NCBI GenBank assembly: GCA_024743195.1
Contig: JANSXE010000007.1
Coordinates: 124,001 to 188,000, forward strand
From: Alphaproteobacteria bacterium
Lineage (GTDB): Bacteria > Pseudomonadota > Alphaproteobacteria > UBA8366 > Aestuariispiraceae
Reading direction: 5' to 3'
Length of the DNA stretch: 64,000 nt
Part shown: positions 1-8,296 of the stretch, piece by piece
Numbering within the stretch: the first letter of the stretch is position 1
Layout: every line of letters starts with the position of its first letter
The notes under the pieces: generated by a model
What the model was told of the DNA's origin: nothing
Database searches by the model: none
The model's input: the letters and a program-made list of their open reading frames with translations, nothing else
Position numbers and translations under genes: made by a program

Positions 1-426
1 GGCGGGCCGATGCTGGTCGTGAACACGGCCAGCTTCTGCGGCTTCACCCGGCAGTATGAGGCGCTGCAAGCGCTCTACGCCCGCTACCGGGCGCGCGGCT
101 TCACCGTGGTCGGCGTGCCGTCGAACGATTTCGGCGGCCAGGAGCCGGGAACGGCGGAAGAGATTCAGAGCTTCTGCAGCGGGGTCTACGGGGTCGAGTT
201 CCCGCTTGCCGACAAGCAGGTCGTGCGCGGGCCCGACGCACATCCCTTTTACCGCTGGGCCTCCGAAACCCTGGGGCCCTCGAACGCGCCCCGGTGGAAC
301 TTCCACAAGTATCTGGTCGGGCCCGACGGCGCGCTGATCGCGGCCTTCCCCACGCGCGTCGCCCCCGACGCGCCGGAGATCGTGCAGGCGATCGAGGCGC
401 TGCTGCCGCCGCAGAGCGGCAGCTGA
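1..426 (+). CDS. Glutathione peroxidase, 5' end missing
   Basis: Thiol peroxidase of the glutathione peroxidase family, which reduces hydroperoxides with glutathione or thioredoxin in the cytoplasm. The frame is open to the first base of the window (G-G-P before the first Met at 10), and the family normally has 20-30 residues before this point, so the start lies upstream. The peroxidatic cysteine loop is visible as NTASFCGFT, followed by SNDFGGQEPG (the usual Gln-bearing loop, with Asn-Asp in place of Asn-Gln) and the Trp-Asn motif RWNFHKYLV. The residual Cys, Gln, Trp and Asn tetrad therefore looks intact. The cysteine (not selenocysteine) form is usual in bacteria. It stands alone and converges on ompW. 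Confidence 0.9.
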   Translation, partial: GGPMLVVNTASFCGFTRQYEALQALYARYRARGFTVVGVPSNDFGGQEPGTAEEIQSFCSGVYGVEFPLADKQVVRGPDAHPFYRWASETLGPSNAPRWNFHKYLVGPDGALIAAFPTRVAPDAPEIVQAIEALLPPQSGS

Positions 427-453
427 GCGCCCCGGCCGCCCGCTCGCGCTTCT

Positions 454-1149
454 TCAGAAGCGGTAACCCGCGCCCAGGCCGAAGACCCACGGATCGAGAT
501 CGACGTCCGCGTCGATCGCGCCTCCATTCAACTCGACGTCCGTGTTGAGGAAAATCTTTTTCACATCCGCATTGAGCGACCACGCCCCGTCAAGCGCGTA
601 GTCCAGGCCTGCTTGCAGCGCGTAGCCGACGCCGTTGCGATAGTCGATAGACTGCACCGTGTCGCCCGGACCCGGCGCCTCCTCGTCATAGAAGAAAGTG
701 TAGTTGAGGCCCGCCCCGACATAGGGGCTGAAGCGCGCGTCCGGCAGCGGGTGATATTGCAGCGTCAGCGTCGGCGGCAGCACGCCCACCTCGCCCAGAT
801 CGACGTCCCCGAGGGTCGATCCCTCCACCGTCATATCGTGCTTGGTCGTCGCCGCGATCAGTTCGAGCGCCAGATTGTCGGTCAGGAAATAGCTGATGTC
901 GATCTCCGGCACGTACTCGTTGCTCGCATCCGCCTCGCCGCCGATCACGCGCACGGTGCTGCTTTCGTCCGGCATGAAGGCGATGCCGCGCACGCGCAGT
1001 TGAATGTCGCCGGCGCGCTTGGGCTTGAATTCGGCCGCGTCGGCTGCGTCGCCAGGGACGCCGACCGCGAGGCCGGCCGCCAAAAGCGCCGCCGCAGCGG
1101 TCGCGGTCTTCAGGAGCGAAGGACGGGGGACGGAACGGGCGGAACGCAT
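454..1149 (-). CDS. OmpW family outer membrane beta-barrel protein
   Basis: 231 residues. The N terminus has a basic start, then a long Ala/Leu-rich hydrophobic stretch and a probable signal peptidase site around Ala-Asp-Ala-Ala-Glu near residue 39. The mature part alternates polar and hydrophobic strands with family landmarks such as LPPTLTLQYH and FSPYVGAGLNYT, and ends in GLGAGYRF. A terminal Phe is the usual recognition signal for outer membrane assembly. OmpW proteins form eight-stranded barrels with a hydrophobic channel and are linked to stress and small hydrophobic molecules. An FNR-like box lies about 95 bp upstream, matching known oxygen-responsive control of ompW in enteric bacteria. 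The exact substrate cannot be told from sequence. Confidence 0.88.
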   Translation of the reverse strand: MRSARSVPRPSLLKTATAAAALLAAGLAVGVPGDAADAAEFKPKRAGDIQLRVRGIAFMPDESSTVRVIGGEADASNEYVPEIDISYFLTDNLALELIAATTKHDMTVEGSTLGDVDLGEVGVLPPTLTLQYHPLPDARFSPYVGAGLNYTFFYDEEAPGPGDTVQSIDYRNGVGYALQAGLDYALDGAWSLNADVKKIFLNTDVELNGGAIDADVDLDPWVFGLGAGYRF

Positions 1150-1243
1150 GACCGGGGTCTCCTGATCAGAGGGGACAAAATGAGCGCCGGACCGAGGGTC
1201 GGCCGCGCCTCACCCTCGATAGCGCGAGGGCGGCGGGCGCCCC

Positions 1244-1257
1244 TTGATACATGTCAA
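1244..1257 (-). promoter_or_regulatory. FNR/FixK-like box upstream of ompW
   Basis: TTGAT-N4-GTCAA, one mismatch from the FNR/FixK consensus TTGAT-N4-ATCAA. Its centre is about 101 bp before the ompW start codon. A TATCGA hexamer on the minus strand at 1216-1221 sits where the -10 of a class II (-41.5) FNR promoter would be. Single-site match found by eye; not proven. Confidence 0.45.
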
Positions 1258-1334
1258 ACTGATGACACCCTCTGCGAGAACCGTCCTGCGGCGGCGCGCC
1301 GCAGCCAGGGGGTTTCGCCGTCGCGGACGCGCTC

Positions 1335-1368
1335 TATACTCGCCGCACCGTATGGAACGATCGTTCCA
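1335..1368 (+). promoter_or_regulatory. Candidate promoter and TetR-like operator of the GST gene
   Basis: TGGAACGATCGTTCCA at 1353-1368 is a perfect 16-bp palindrome. A TATACT hexamer at 1335-1340 (five of six matches to the -10 consensus) would place the start site near 1347, so the palindrome would straddle the beginning of the transcript. Size and symmetry are typical of TetR-family operators. The GST start codon is 44 bp downstream. No TetR gene is adjacent in the window. Confidence 0.5.
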
Positions 1369-1411
1369 ACCCACCCTGCGTCCGCGCTTGCCCCCTTGGA
1401 GACCGCCCGTC

Positions 1412-2110
1412 ATGACGATCACGCTCTACGAACTCGCCGGCGCCGACGCCGAGCGCCGCTTCAGCCCCTTCGTCTGGCGCAGCCGGATGGCCCTGCTGCA
1501 CAAGGGGCTGGCCTATGAGGGGCGGCCCTGGCGCTTCACCGAGAAGGAGGCGATCGCCTTCTCCGGCCAGGGCAAGGTTCCGGTGCTGGTCGACGGCGAC
1601 GCGACGGTCGCCGACAGTTGGGAAATCGCCTGCTATCTGGAGACGGTCTATCCCGACCGCCCCAGCCTGTTCGGCGGCGAGGCCGGCCGCGAGGGCGCCC
1701 GCTTCGTGCAGAGCTGGTTCGACATGACCGCGATCCGCTTCGTCGCGCAGATCGTGATGGCCGACGTCCATGCGGTGCTGCACGAGGACGACAAGGACTA
1801 TTTCCGCACCACGCGCGAGGAGCGCTTCGGCAAGACGCTGGAGGAGGTCTCCGGCGATCCGGCCGGCGCGCGCGCCGGCCTGACCCAGGCGCTCGCGCCC
1901 ATGCGGGCGATCCTGAAGACCCAACCCTACCTCGCCGGCGACGCCCCCAACTACATGGACTACATCCCCTTCGGCGCCTTCATGTGGGCGCGCTGCGTCT
2001 CGCCGCTCAAGCTTCTGGAGGCCGACGACCCGGTCGAGGCCTGGCGCCAGCGGTTGCTCGACGCGCATGACGGCGCGGCCCGCCGGGCGACCTGTTCGGA
2101 GGCCGACTGA
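1412..2110 (+). CDS. Glutathione S-transferase family protein
   Basis: 232 residues. The N-terminal thioredoxin-like half begins MTITLYELAG and carries the family signature GKVPVLVDGD (cis-Pro of the glutathione site), followed by VADSWEIACYLE, the Ser/Asp pair that normally binds the glutathione gamma-glutamyl group. The all-helical C-terminal half follows from about residue 95. It resembles the beta-etherase/ligninolytic-type GSTs of alphaproteobacteria more than classical detoxifying forms, but the substrate is unknown. The ATG at 1412 was chosen because the thioredoxin fold starts directly there; upstream in-frame starts would add unrelated low-complexity sequence. A palindromic operator-like site precedes the gene. 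Confidence 0.85.
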   Translation: MTITLYELAGADAERRFSPFVWRSRMALLHKGLAYEGRPWRFTEKEAIAFSGQGKVPVLVDGDATVADSWEIACYLETVYPDRPSLFGGEAGREGARFVQSWFDMTAIRFVAQIVMADVHAVLHEDDKDYFRTTREERFGKTLEEVSGDPAGARAGLTQALAPMRAILKTQPYLAGDAPNYMDYIPFGAFMWARCVSPLKLLEADDPVEAWRQRLLDAHDGAARRATCSEAD

Positions 2111-2333
2111 CGGGCGCCGCTCCCGCATCGGACGCCCCGACGCCGCGCGGCCGGAGAAAATGGTCGCGCGGCGTCACTTTCTTGCCCCTGCGAGACATGC
2201 AGTTTCAGCATTCCCCCCGTGCCGAAATAGCGCGTTTCCCGGGGGCTTCGGACGCCTATTTCCCGCACATCCGACGACGCGAACGGCGCGCCGATCGGCA
2301 GTGATCAACCCAAGTTATGCGGGAGTAGTCGCC

Positions 2334-2576
2334 ATGGCTGTCACGATGTTTGACGCGGGCCGCACCGAGTTCACCACCAAGGACCTGATTGCGCGCGCCG
2401 CCTTTGTCGTCGTCTCGACCTTCTATCAGACCGTCGACGCGGTCCGCGCCGCCCAGGCGCGGCGCGAAACCGAGCGTCAGCTCGGCCGTCTGCCGGACGC
2501 GCTGCTGCGCGACATCGGCCTGGAGCGCGCGGACATCACCCGCACCGTCTCCGAGTTGGACCTGATCGGGCGCTGA
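2334..2576 (+). CDS. DUF1127 small protein (YjiS-like)
   Basis: 80 residues. The C-terminal half has the DUF1127 pattern: a basic amphipathic helix with RRETERQLGRLPDALLRDIG followed by LERADITR. Such small Arg-rich proteins are abundant in alphaproteobacteria; some affect phosphate or carbon metabolism and bind RNA, but the molecular role of most is unknown. The ATG at 2334 was preferred because the upstream extension is unrelated Pro/Arg-rich sequence. Monocistronic, followed by a strong GC hairpin. Confidence 0.8.
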   Translation: MAVTMFDAGRTEFTTKDLIARAAFVVVSTFYQTVDAVRAAQARRETERQLGRLPDALLRDIGLERADITRTVSELDLIGR

Positions 2577-2607
2577 TCCGCCCGCCACGCGCTGCCGATT
2601 GACGCAA

Positions 2608-2644
2608 GCGCCCCGCCCGGCCCCGGCCGCGGCGGGGCGCTTCG
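2608..2644 (+). terminator. GC-rich hairpin after the DUF1127 gene
   Basis: Perfect 12-bp stem: AAGCGCCCCGCC at 2608-2619 pairs with GGCGGGGCGCTT at 2633-2644, with a 13-nt loop. Only CTT follows, so it is a weak intrinsic terminator or an RNA-stabilising hairpin. Confidence 0.5.
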
Positions 2645-2810
2645 CGTTCGGGCGCGCGATCGCGCCGTCTTCCGGCGGGGGCGCCGCCGATGCGACCCGT
2701 TCGGCGCTATTCCGATAGACGGGAGGGGCCGTTTCCCTCTACACTTTTTGGTATGGGACGATCAGGGGATAAGATCGCCCGCCTTCTGTCAGGGAGCATC
2801 GTTCGTACTC

Positions 2811-3386
2811 ATGAACCGTAACTTGCCGCCCGCCGTGGTGCACGAACGCGTGTCCGCCCGGGTGAAATGGTACAACCCGACCAAGGGCTTCGGGTTCGTC
2901 AAAACCGAAACCGGCGATCCCGACGCCTTCATGCACGCCTCGGTCCTGCCGGCCCACGCCGCCCAGGATCTGCCCACCGGCGCCACGGTGGTCTGCGATC
3001 TGGCCCAGGGCCAGAAGGGCTTGATGGTCTCCAGCGTCTACGACGTCGACCTCTCGACCGCCGACCCCAGCTTCGGGGGCGGCGGCCCGGGAGGCGGTCC
3101 CGGAGGCGGTCCAGGCGGCCCCGGCGGCCGACCCGGCGGCTTCGGCGGCCCGCGCCGCCCGCCGCCCGGCCCGGTCAGCGACCCGTTCGAGGGCACCGTG
3201 AAGTTCTTCAACGCGGCCAAGGGCTTTGGCTTCATCGTGCCGGACGACGGCGGACCGGACGTGTTCGTCTCGATCCGCACGCTGGAGCGCTGCGGCGTCG
3301 GCGTGATCGACAGCGACCAGCGCGTGCGCATCACCACCCGCCCGGGCGACAAGGGCCCGATGGCGGAGTCGGTGGAGGTGCTGTAG
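2811..3386 (+). CDS. Double cold-shock-domain protein
   Basis: 191 residues with two cold-shock domains. The first (about residues 12-70) has the RNP1 motif KGFGFVKTE and a diverged RNP2. The second (about 126-190) has VKFFNAAKGFGFI and DVFVSI. They are joined by a flexible linker of roughly 45 residues made almost wholly of Gly and Pro. Two-domain CspA-type proteins of this length are typical of alphaproteobacteria and act as RNA chaperones that melt mRNA structure, often in cold or stationary phase. ATG 2811 was taken as the start; AGGGAG at 2791-2796 is 14 nt upstream, a long spacing, so an alternative start cannot be excluded. Confidence 0.88.
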   Translation: MNRNLPPAVVHERVSARVKWYNPTKGFGFVKTETGDPDAFMHASVLPAHAAQDLPTGATVVCDLAQGQKGLMVSSVYDVDLSTADPSFGGGGPGGGPGGGPGGPGGRPGGFGGPRRPPPGPVSDPFEGTVKFFNAAKGFGFIVPDDGGPDVFVSIRTLERCGVGVIDSDQRVRITTRPGDKGPMAESVEVL

Positions 3387-3569
3387 CGGATCGGGGCCCG
3401 ACGGGGCGGCCGCCCGCTCGCGGGGCCCCGGTCCCGGGCGCACCCGCCTGGACAGGCCGGCGCGGCGGCGCGCCGGATCAAGGCTGCTTTGTCTGCGCCC
3501 CGCCGTCGCCCCCGGCGCGCCCCCGGCGCGCCCACAACCCGCCCACGCCTCGCCCACTTGGATCGCCCG

Positions 3570-4415
3570 ATGACGGACCCGCCCAGCCCGACGCCGATCG
3601 ACGCCGCCTCGATCCGCGCCCATTGGCGGGACAAGGCGGCGCACTGGACCGGCTGGGCGGAGACGACGGCGGCCATGGCCGACCGCTTCAACCGCCCGCT
3701 GCTCGACGCCGTCGGGCTGCGGCCGGGCGAGCGGCTATTGGACCTCGCCTCCGGCGCGGGCGAGCCGGCGCTCACCGCGGCGGCGATCGCGGGACCCGCG
3801 GGCCGGGTGGTCGCCACCGACCTCATTCCGGAGATGCTGGCCGGGATCAAGCAGCGCGACCCGGAGCGCCGCCTGACGCTGGTCGCCGCCGACATGCAGC
3901 GCCTGCCCTTCGCGGACGCCGCCTTCGAGCGCATTTCCTGCCGCTTCGGGCTGATGTTCGTCCCCGACCCGCTCGCGGCCTTGACGGAGGCGCGCCGCGC
4001 GCTGCGGCCGGGCGGCCGGGCGGGGTTCCTCACCTGGGGCCCGCGCGCCGACCAGACGCTCTTCACCGCGCTCGGCGACGCGGTGGATGAGGTCATCGGC
4101 GTCCCGGCGGACGATCATCATTGGCAGGTCTTTCGTCTCGACGACCCGCAGGCGCTGACCGCCCTGCTGCGCGACGCCGGCTTCCGGGAGGTCGAGACCC
4201 GCGCGCTCAAGCTCGACGGCCGCGCGCCGGCCGACCGCCCCTTCTGGCGCCCGCAACTGGCCATGAGCTTCGGCCACCTGCTGGAGGACGGCGACGCGGC
4301 GACCCACGCCGCGATCGACGCCGCCATGCGCCGCGCCCTGGCCCCTCACCGCGCCGAAGACGGAACCCGCTACCGCCTCCAGGCCCACGCGCTGCTTGCG
4401 ACCGGCGCGGCGTGA
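3570..4415 (+). CDS. SAM-dependent class I methyltransferase
   Basis: 281 residues with a Rossmann-fold methyltransferase core. Motif I is LLDLASGAGEPA (about residues 49-60), motif II the acidic loop VVATDLIPEML, then LVAADMQRLPF and a late motif RALRPGGRAGFLTW, as in UbiE/Methyltransf_11 enzymes. The C-terminal 90 residues are variable and presumably hold the acceptor. Substrate not recognisable. ATG 3570 was chosen over 3489 because the added N terminus would be Arg/Pro-rich and unrelated. It converges with the AceE-like gene. Confidence 0.8.
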   Translation: MTDPPSPTPIDAASIRAHWRDKAAHWTGWAETTAAMADRFNRPLLDAVGLRPGERLLDLASGAGEPALTAAAIAGPAGRVVATDLIPEMLAGIKQRDPERRLTLVAADMQRLPFADAAFERISCRFGLMFVPDPLAALTEARRALRPGGRAGFLTWGPRADQTLFTALGDAVDEVIGVPADDHHWQVFRLDDPQALTALLRDAGFREVETRALKLDGRAPADRPFWRPQLAMSFGHLLEDGDAATHAAIDAAMRRALAPHRAEDGTRYRLQAHALLATGAA

Positions 4416-4442
4416 TCGGCGCGGCAGCGCTCTGCCCGCCCC

Positions 4443-6842
4443 CTACAAAAGCCGCCGTGCGGCCTTCTCGATATGGTCGGCGTCGATGCCGTATTCGCGG
4501 TAGACGTCGATCAGGTCGCCGCATTGGCCGAAGCTCTCGACGCCGAGCGGGGCGACCGAATGGCCCCTCACCGCGCCCATCCAGGCCACGGCGGCCGGAT
4601 GGCCGTCGATGACGGAGACGAGGCGGGCGTCGTCGGCCAGCGGCTCGAACAGATCCTCCACATGGGCCATCGCGCCGCCGTCGGTCCCGTCGAGCCGGGC
4701 GCGCTCCAGCGCCTGCCAGTCGTTATAGAGCCGGTCGGTCGAGGTGACGGCAAGCAGGCCGGCGTCCGGATAATCGGCGCGCAGCCGCTCGAACGCCTCC
4801 TTCGCCTGCGGCGCGACCGCGCCGATATAGCAGATCGCCGCCTTCGAGCCGCGGCTCGGCGGATGGACCCAATAGCCGCCCTTGACGATCTGGTCGGCGA
4901 GCCCGGCGTCGACCTCGCGCTCCGGCTGGTCGATCGGGCGGGTGGAAAGCCGCAGATAGACCGAGGCGCCGGCCTCCTCGTCCTGGATGTGCTCGAGCGC
5001 CCAGCGCAGGATCACGGCCACCTCGTCGCCGTAGCTCGGCTCGAAGGAGACGAGGCCGGGCTGGCCCATGCCGATCATCGGCGTGGAGATCGACTGGTGC
5101 GCGCCCCCTTCCGGGGCCAGCGAGACGCCGGACGGCGTCGCCACCAGGATGAAGCGGCTGTCCTGGTAGCAGGCGTAGTTGAGGGCGTCGAGGCCGCGCG
5201 CGATGAAGGGGTCGTAGAGCGTGCCGATGGGCAGGAGCCGCTGGCCGAACAGCTTCGCCGACAGCCCCAGCGCCGCGAGATTGAGGAACAGGTCGTTCTC
5301 CGCGATCCCCAGCTCGATATGCTGGCCCTGATGGGAGCGCACCCATTTCTGGGCCGAGGGGATGGTGCGCTCCTTGAAGGCGTCGCCGCGCTCCTGCCGG
5401 GAGAACAGCCCGCGCTGGTTGATCCAGCCGCCCAGATTGGTCGATTGCGCCACGTCCGGCGAGGTGGTCACGATGCGCTCGGCCAGCGGCCCGCCGGCGC
5501 GGGCGATCTCGTGCAGGATCTTGCCGAAGGCTTCCTGCGTCGAGCCGCGCGCCGCGGGCTTGAAGGGCAGCGCCGCCGGCACCGGCACGGGATCCGCCTG
5601 CAGCACCCGCTCCTTGCGCTTCAGGAAGGGGACGTTCCGGACGAAGCGGCGCAACGTCGCCGCGTCATGGCCGAGGCCGGCGAAGGGCTCCCATTCCTGG
5701 CCCTCCGGCACGCCCATCGCGGCGCGCAGGTCGGCGGCCTGCTGCGGGTTCATCAGGCCGGCGTGGTTGTCCTTGTGCCCCGCGAGCGGCAGGCCCCAGC
5801 CCTTGATCGTATAGGCGATGATGCAGGTCGGCTTGTCGTCCGGCACGGATTTGAAGGTGTGCAGGAGCGCCTTCACGTCATGGCCGCCGAGATTGGTCAT
5901 CACCTCGTGCAGGCCCGCGTCGTCGTAAGAGTCGATCAACGCGTGCAGCGCGGAATCCTGCGGCGCGTCGGCCTTGATCTGCGCCCGCCACGCCGCCCCG
6001 CCCTGGAAGCTGAGCGCCGAATAGACGTCGTTCGGACAGCCGTTGATCCAGCGCTTCAGGCTCGTCCCGCCCGGCTTGGCGAAGGCGGCCATCTGCTTCG
6101 CGCCGTATTTCAGCGTCAGCACGTTCCAACCGACGGCGCGGAAGAAGCGGCCGATGATGCGGAACAGATGCTCGTTCACCACGCCGTCGAGGCTCTGGCG
6201 GTTATAGTCGATGATCCACCAGACATTGCGCACATCGTGCTTCCAGGTGTCCATCAGGGCTTCGTAGACATTGCCCTCGTCGAGCTCCGCATCGCCGACC
6301 AGCGCGATCATGCGCCCGAGCGGCGTCCCCTCCGGCGTCAGGCCCTTGAGGCGCAGATAGTCCTGCGTCAGCGCCGCGAAATTGGTGACCGCCGCGCCCA
6401 GGCCGACGGAGCCGGTGGAGAAGTCCACCAGACCGCCGTCCTTGGTGCGCGAGGGATAGGACTGCGCGCCGCCATGCGCGCGGAAGCCCTTCAGCTTGTC
6501 CAGCGACTGCCGGCCCATCAGGTATTCGATCGCGTGGAAGACGGGACTGGCGTGCGGCTTGACGGCGACCCGGTCCTCTGCGCGCAGCTCGTGGAAATAG
6601 AGCGCGGTCATGATCGCCGAGACCGAGGCGCAGGAGGCCTGGTGCCCGCCGACCTTCAGCCCGTCGCGGCTCTCGCGCAGATGGTTGGCGTTGTGGATCG
6701 TCCAGGCGGACAGCCAGCGCACCTTGCGCTCCAGATCCTCCAGGATCGCGATCTCCTCCGGCCCGGCCTCGCCCCGATAGCCGAGGGCCGCCTCCTCCTG
6801 CTGAATGCCGTCTGGCGCCATAGCCTCTTCGATCCCTTCCAT
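4443..6842 (-). CDS. AceE-like homodimeric E1 / transketolase-family thiamine enzyme
   Basis: 799 residues, thiamine-diphosphate dependent. The N-terminal third matches homodimeric pyruvate dehydrogenase E1 in layout: GGHQASCASVSAI, then FSTGSVGLGAA, then the cofactor motif GDAELDEGN ending near IIDYNRQSLDG. The transketolase pyrimidine domain and C-terminal domain follow (for example GIAENDLFLNL, EGGAHQSISTPMIG). AceE is usually near 890 residues, so this form is shorter. No E2 (lipoyl acyltransferase) or E3 gene is next to it, so a classical PDH operon is not supported; such stand-alone proteins are often listed simply as transketolase. Start taken at the ATG at 6842; a later ATG 24 bp inside, with AAGAGG just before it, is also possible. 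Confidence 0.72.
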   Translation of the reverse strand: MEGIEEAMAPDGIQQEEAALGYRGEAGPEEIAILEDLERKVRWLSAWTIHNANHLRESRDGLKVGGHQASCASVSAIMTALYFHELRAEDRVAVKPHASPVFHAIEYLMGRQSLDKLKGFRAHGGAQSYPSRTKDGGLVDFSTGSVGLGAAVTNFAALTQDYLRLKGLTPEGTPLGRMIALVGDAELDEGNVYEALMDTWKHDVRNVWWIIDYNRQSLDGVVNEHLFRIIGRFFRAVGWNVLTLKYGAKQMAAFAKPGGTSLKRWINGCPNDVYSALSFQGGAAWRAQIKADAPQDSALHALIDSYDDAGLHEVMTNLGGHDVKALLHTFKSVPDDKPTCIIAYTIKGWGLPLAGHKDNHAGLMNPQQAADLRAAMGVPEGQEWEPFAGLGHDAATLRRFVRNVPFLKRKERVLQADPVPVPAALPFKPAARGSTQEAFGKILHEIARAGGPLAERIVTTSPDVAQSTNLGGWINQRGLFSRQERGDAFKERTIPSAQKWVRSHQGQHIELGIAENDLFLNLAALGLSAKLFGQRLLPIGTLYDPFIARGLDALNYACYQDSRFILVATPSGVSLAPEGGAHQSISTPMIGMGQPGLVSFEPSYGDEVAVILRWALEHIQDEEAGASVYLRLSTRPIDQPEREVDAGLADQIVKGGYWVHPPSRGSKAAICYIGAVAPQAKEAFERLRADYPDAGLLAVTSTDRLYNDWQALERARLDGTDGGAMAHVEDLFEPLADDARLVSVIDGHPAAVAWMGAVRGHSVAPLGVESFGQCGDLIDVYREYGIDADHIEKAARRLL

Positions 6843-6911
6843 TGCGCGTCGCAGCGTGTCTCGCCCAGATATTTGGGGGGCGCGGCGCACGGCGCAACGC
6901 CCGGCGCGATC

Positions 6912-8168
6912 CTAGCCGGCTTCGGCGGCGGCCTCCAGGGCCTGGGCGACGTCGGCGAGGATGTCCTCCGGCGTCTCCAGACCGACCGAGAGACGCACCA
7001 ACCCGTCCGCGATGCCGTGACGCGCCCGCTCCTCGGCCGTGTAGGTCGAGTGGGTCATGCTGGCCGGATGTTGCACCAGGCTTTCCGCGTCGCCCAGGCT
7101 GACCGCGCGGGTAAAGAGCCGCGTCGCGTCGATGAAGCGCTGGCCGGCCGCTAGACCGCCCGGCAGCTCGAACGCGATCATGCCGCCAGGCAACCGCATC
7201 TGACGGCGCGCCAGGGCGCGCTGCGGAAAGCTGTCTAGCCCCGGATAATGGACCCGGGCGACCGTCCGCGCCGTCTCCAGGAAACCCGCGACCTGTTCCG
7301 CCGTCGCGCAGTGCCGGGCCATCCGCAGGCCGAGCGTCTTAAGCCCGCGCAGAATCAGCATGGCGTCGAACGACGAGAGCACGGCGCCGGTCATGTCCTT
7401 GAGTCCCTCCATGCGGATGCGGCCGATCGTCTCCGCGTCGCCCAACACGGCCCCGGCCATCAGATCGCCGTGACCGCCGAGATACTTCGTTGCGGAATGC
7501 ACCACCAGATCTGCGCCCAATTCGATCGGCCGCTGCAGATAGGGAGTTGCGTAGGTGTTGTCGACCACCACCGGAACGCCGCGCGGACGCGCCGCGCGCG
7601 CCGTCGCTTCGATGTCGATGAGGCGCATGTTCGGATTCGCCGGCGTCTCGAAGAAGATCAGCGCCGTGCGCTCGCCGATCGCCTCTGCGACCGCGTCGGA
7701 ACGGGTCATGTCGATGTGGCGGATACGCACCCCGAACCGTTCGAGCGCGCGCCGGAAGAAGGCGAAAGTGCAGCCGTACAGCGTCTTGTCAGTCAGGATC
7801 TCGTCGCCCGGCCCGATCAGGGTCCAGACGGTCGCCGCGATGGCACCCATCCCGGAGGCTGTCGCAAGGCCCGCTTCGGCCCCTTCCAGGCTGGCCAGTC
7901 GGCGTTCCAGCAGATCAAGGGTCGGGTTGCCCACTCGGCTGTAGATGTAACCCGTCGATTCGCCCGCGAAACGCGCAGCCCCGCCTTCGGCGCTTTCGAA
8001 GGCGTAGGTCGAAGAGAAATGGACTGGCGGCGTCAACGCCCCGTCCGCATCGGCAGGATCGTAACCGTGATGTATGGCCCGGGTTTCGAACCCCGCATCG
8101 GAGGCGGGGCGATGCACCGGTTGGTCCGGCTGGGCGCCGGGCTTTGCGGCGGCGGTCTCACAGGTCAT
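6912..8168 (-). CDS. megL: Methionine gamma-lyase
   Basis: 418 residues, PLP enzyme of the Cys/Met metabolism family. It would split L-methionine into methanethiol, 2-oxobutyrate and ammonia. The cofactor Lys lies in SATKYLGGHGD (Lys228), with the SRVGNPT and YATPYLQRP landmarks. The active-site Cys found in methionine gamma-lyases, and absent from cystathionine synthases and lyases, is present in LYGCTFAFF (Cys133), which favours this call over O-acetylhomoserine sulfhydrylase. Start at 8168: GGAGG sits 7 nt upstream, whereas the upstream in-frame extension covers a likely promoter. The gene is divergent from a TyrR-like activator, with TyrR boxes and a -24/-12-like element between. Confidence 0.82.
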   Translation of the reverse strand: MTCETAAAKPGAQPDQPVHRPASDAGFETRAIHHGYDPADADGALTPPVHFSSTYAFESAEGGAARFAGESTGYIYSRVGNPTLDLLERRLASLEGAEAGLATASGMGAIAATVWTLIGPGDEILTDKTLYGCTFAFFRRALERFGVRIRHIDMTRSDAVAEAIGERTALIFFETPANPNMRLIDIEATARAARPRGVPVVVDNTYATPYLQRPIELGADLVVHSATKYLGGHGDLMAGAVLGDAETIGRIRMEGLKDMTGAVLSSFDAMLILRGLKTLGLRMARHCATAEQVAGFLETARTVARVHYPGLDSFPQRALARRQMRLPGGMIAFELPGGLAAGQRFIDATRLFTRAVSLGDAESLVQHPASMTHSTYTAEERARHGIADGLVRLSVGLETPEDILADVAQALEAAAEAG

Positions 8169-8200
8169 GGGAAGTCCTCCAGGTCTGGGACCCCTCCCCT

Positions 8201-8216
8201 TACACGCGCCATGCCA
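8201..8216 (-). promoter_or_regulatory. Candidate sigma-54 (-24/-12) promoter of megL
   Basis: On the minus strand TGGCATG-N4-GTGT follows the consensus TGGCAC(G)-N4-TTGC. The -24 GG is intact and correctly spaced, while the -12 element is weaker (GTGT for TTGC). It ends about 33 nt before the megL start codon, leaving room for a short leader with the GGAGG ribosome site. The neighbouring activator has a sigma-54 interaction motif. Confidence 0.5.
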
Positions 8217-8226
8217 AAACTCTTTT

Positions 8227-8240
8227 TTGTTTATAAACAA
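8227..8240. promoter_or_regulatory. AT-rich 14-bp palindrome between megL and the activator gene
   Basis: TTGTTTATAAACAA is a perfect palindrome just upstream of the candidate -24 element, within an AT-rich patch that contrasts with the GC-rich surroundings. It could be a bending or integration-host-factor type site, or a further operator half. No specific regulator can be assigned. Confidence 0.3.
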
Positions 8241-8278
8241 TGAATTACAGAGATTCTTTCAAAACTCACCGCATGATT

Positions 8279-8296
8279 CGTAAGAGTTATCTTACA
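8279..8296. promoter_or_regulatory. TyrR box 1 (candidate upstream activating site)
   Basis: CGTAAG-N6-CTTACA: its GTAAG/CTTAC arms form a perfect inverted repeat at the spacing of the TyrR consensus TGTAAA-N6-TTTACA, and nine of twelve consensus bases match. It lies about 65 bp upstream of the megL -24 element, the usual place for an enhancer site of a sigma-54 activator. Confidence 0.6.

Noticed and set aside
4473-7154. Very long open frame of about 890 codons on the plus strand
   Set aside because: It runs antisense to the AceE-like and megL genes and has the Arg/Asp/Val-rich composition of a GC-rich shadow frame; no protein family fits.
8227-8240. TTGTTTATAAACAA as a Fur box
   Set aside because: Lacks the GATAAT-type repeats of Fur sites, and the flanking genes have no iron link.
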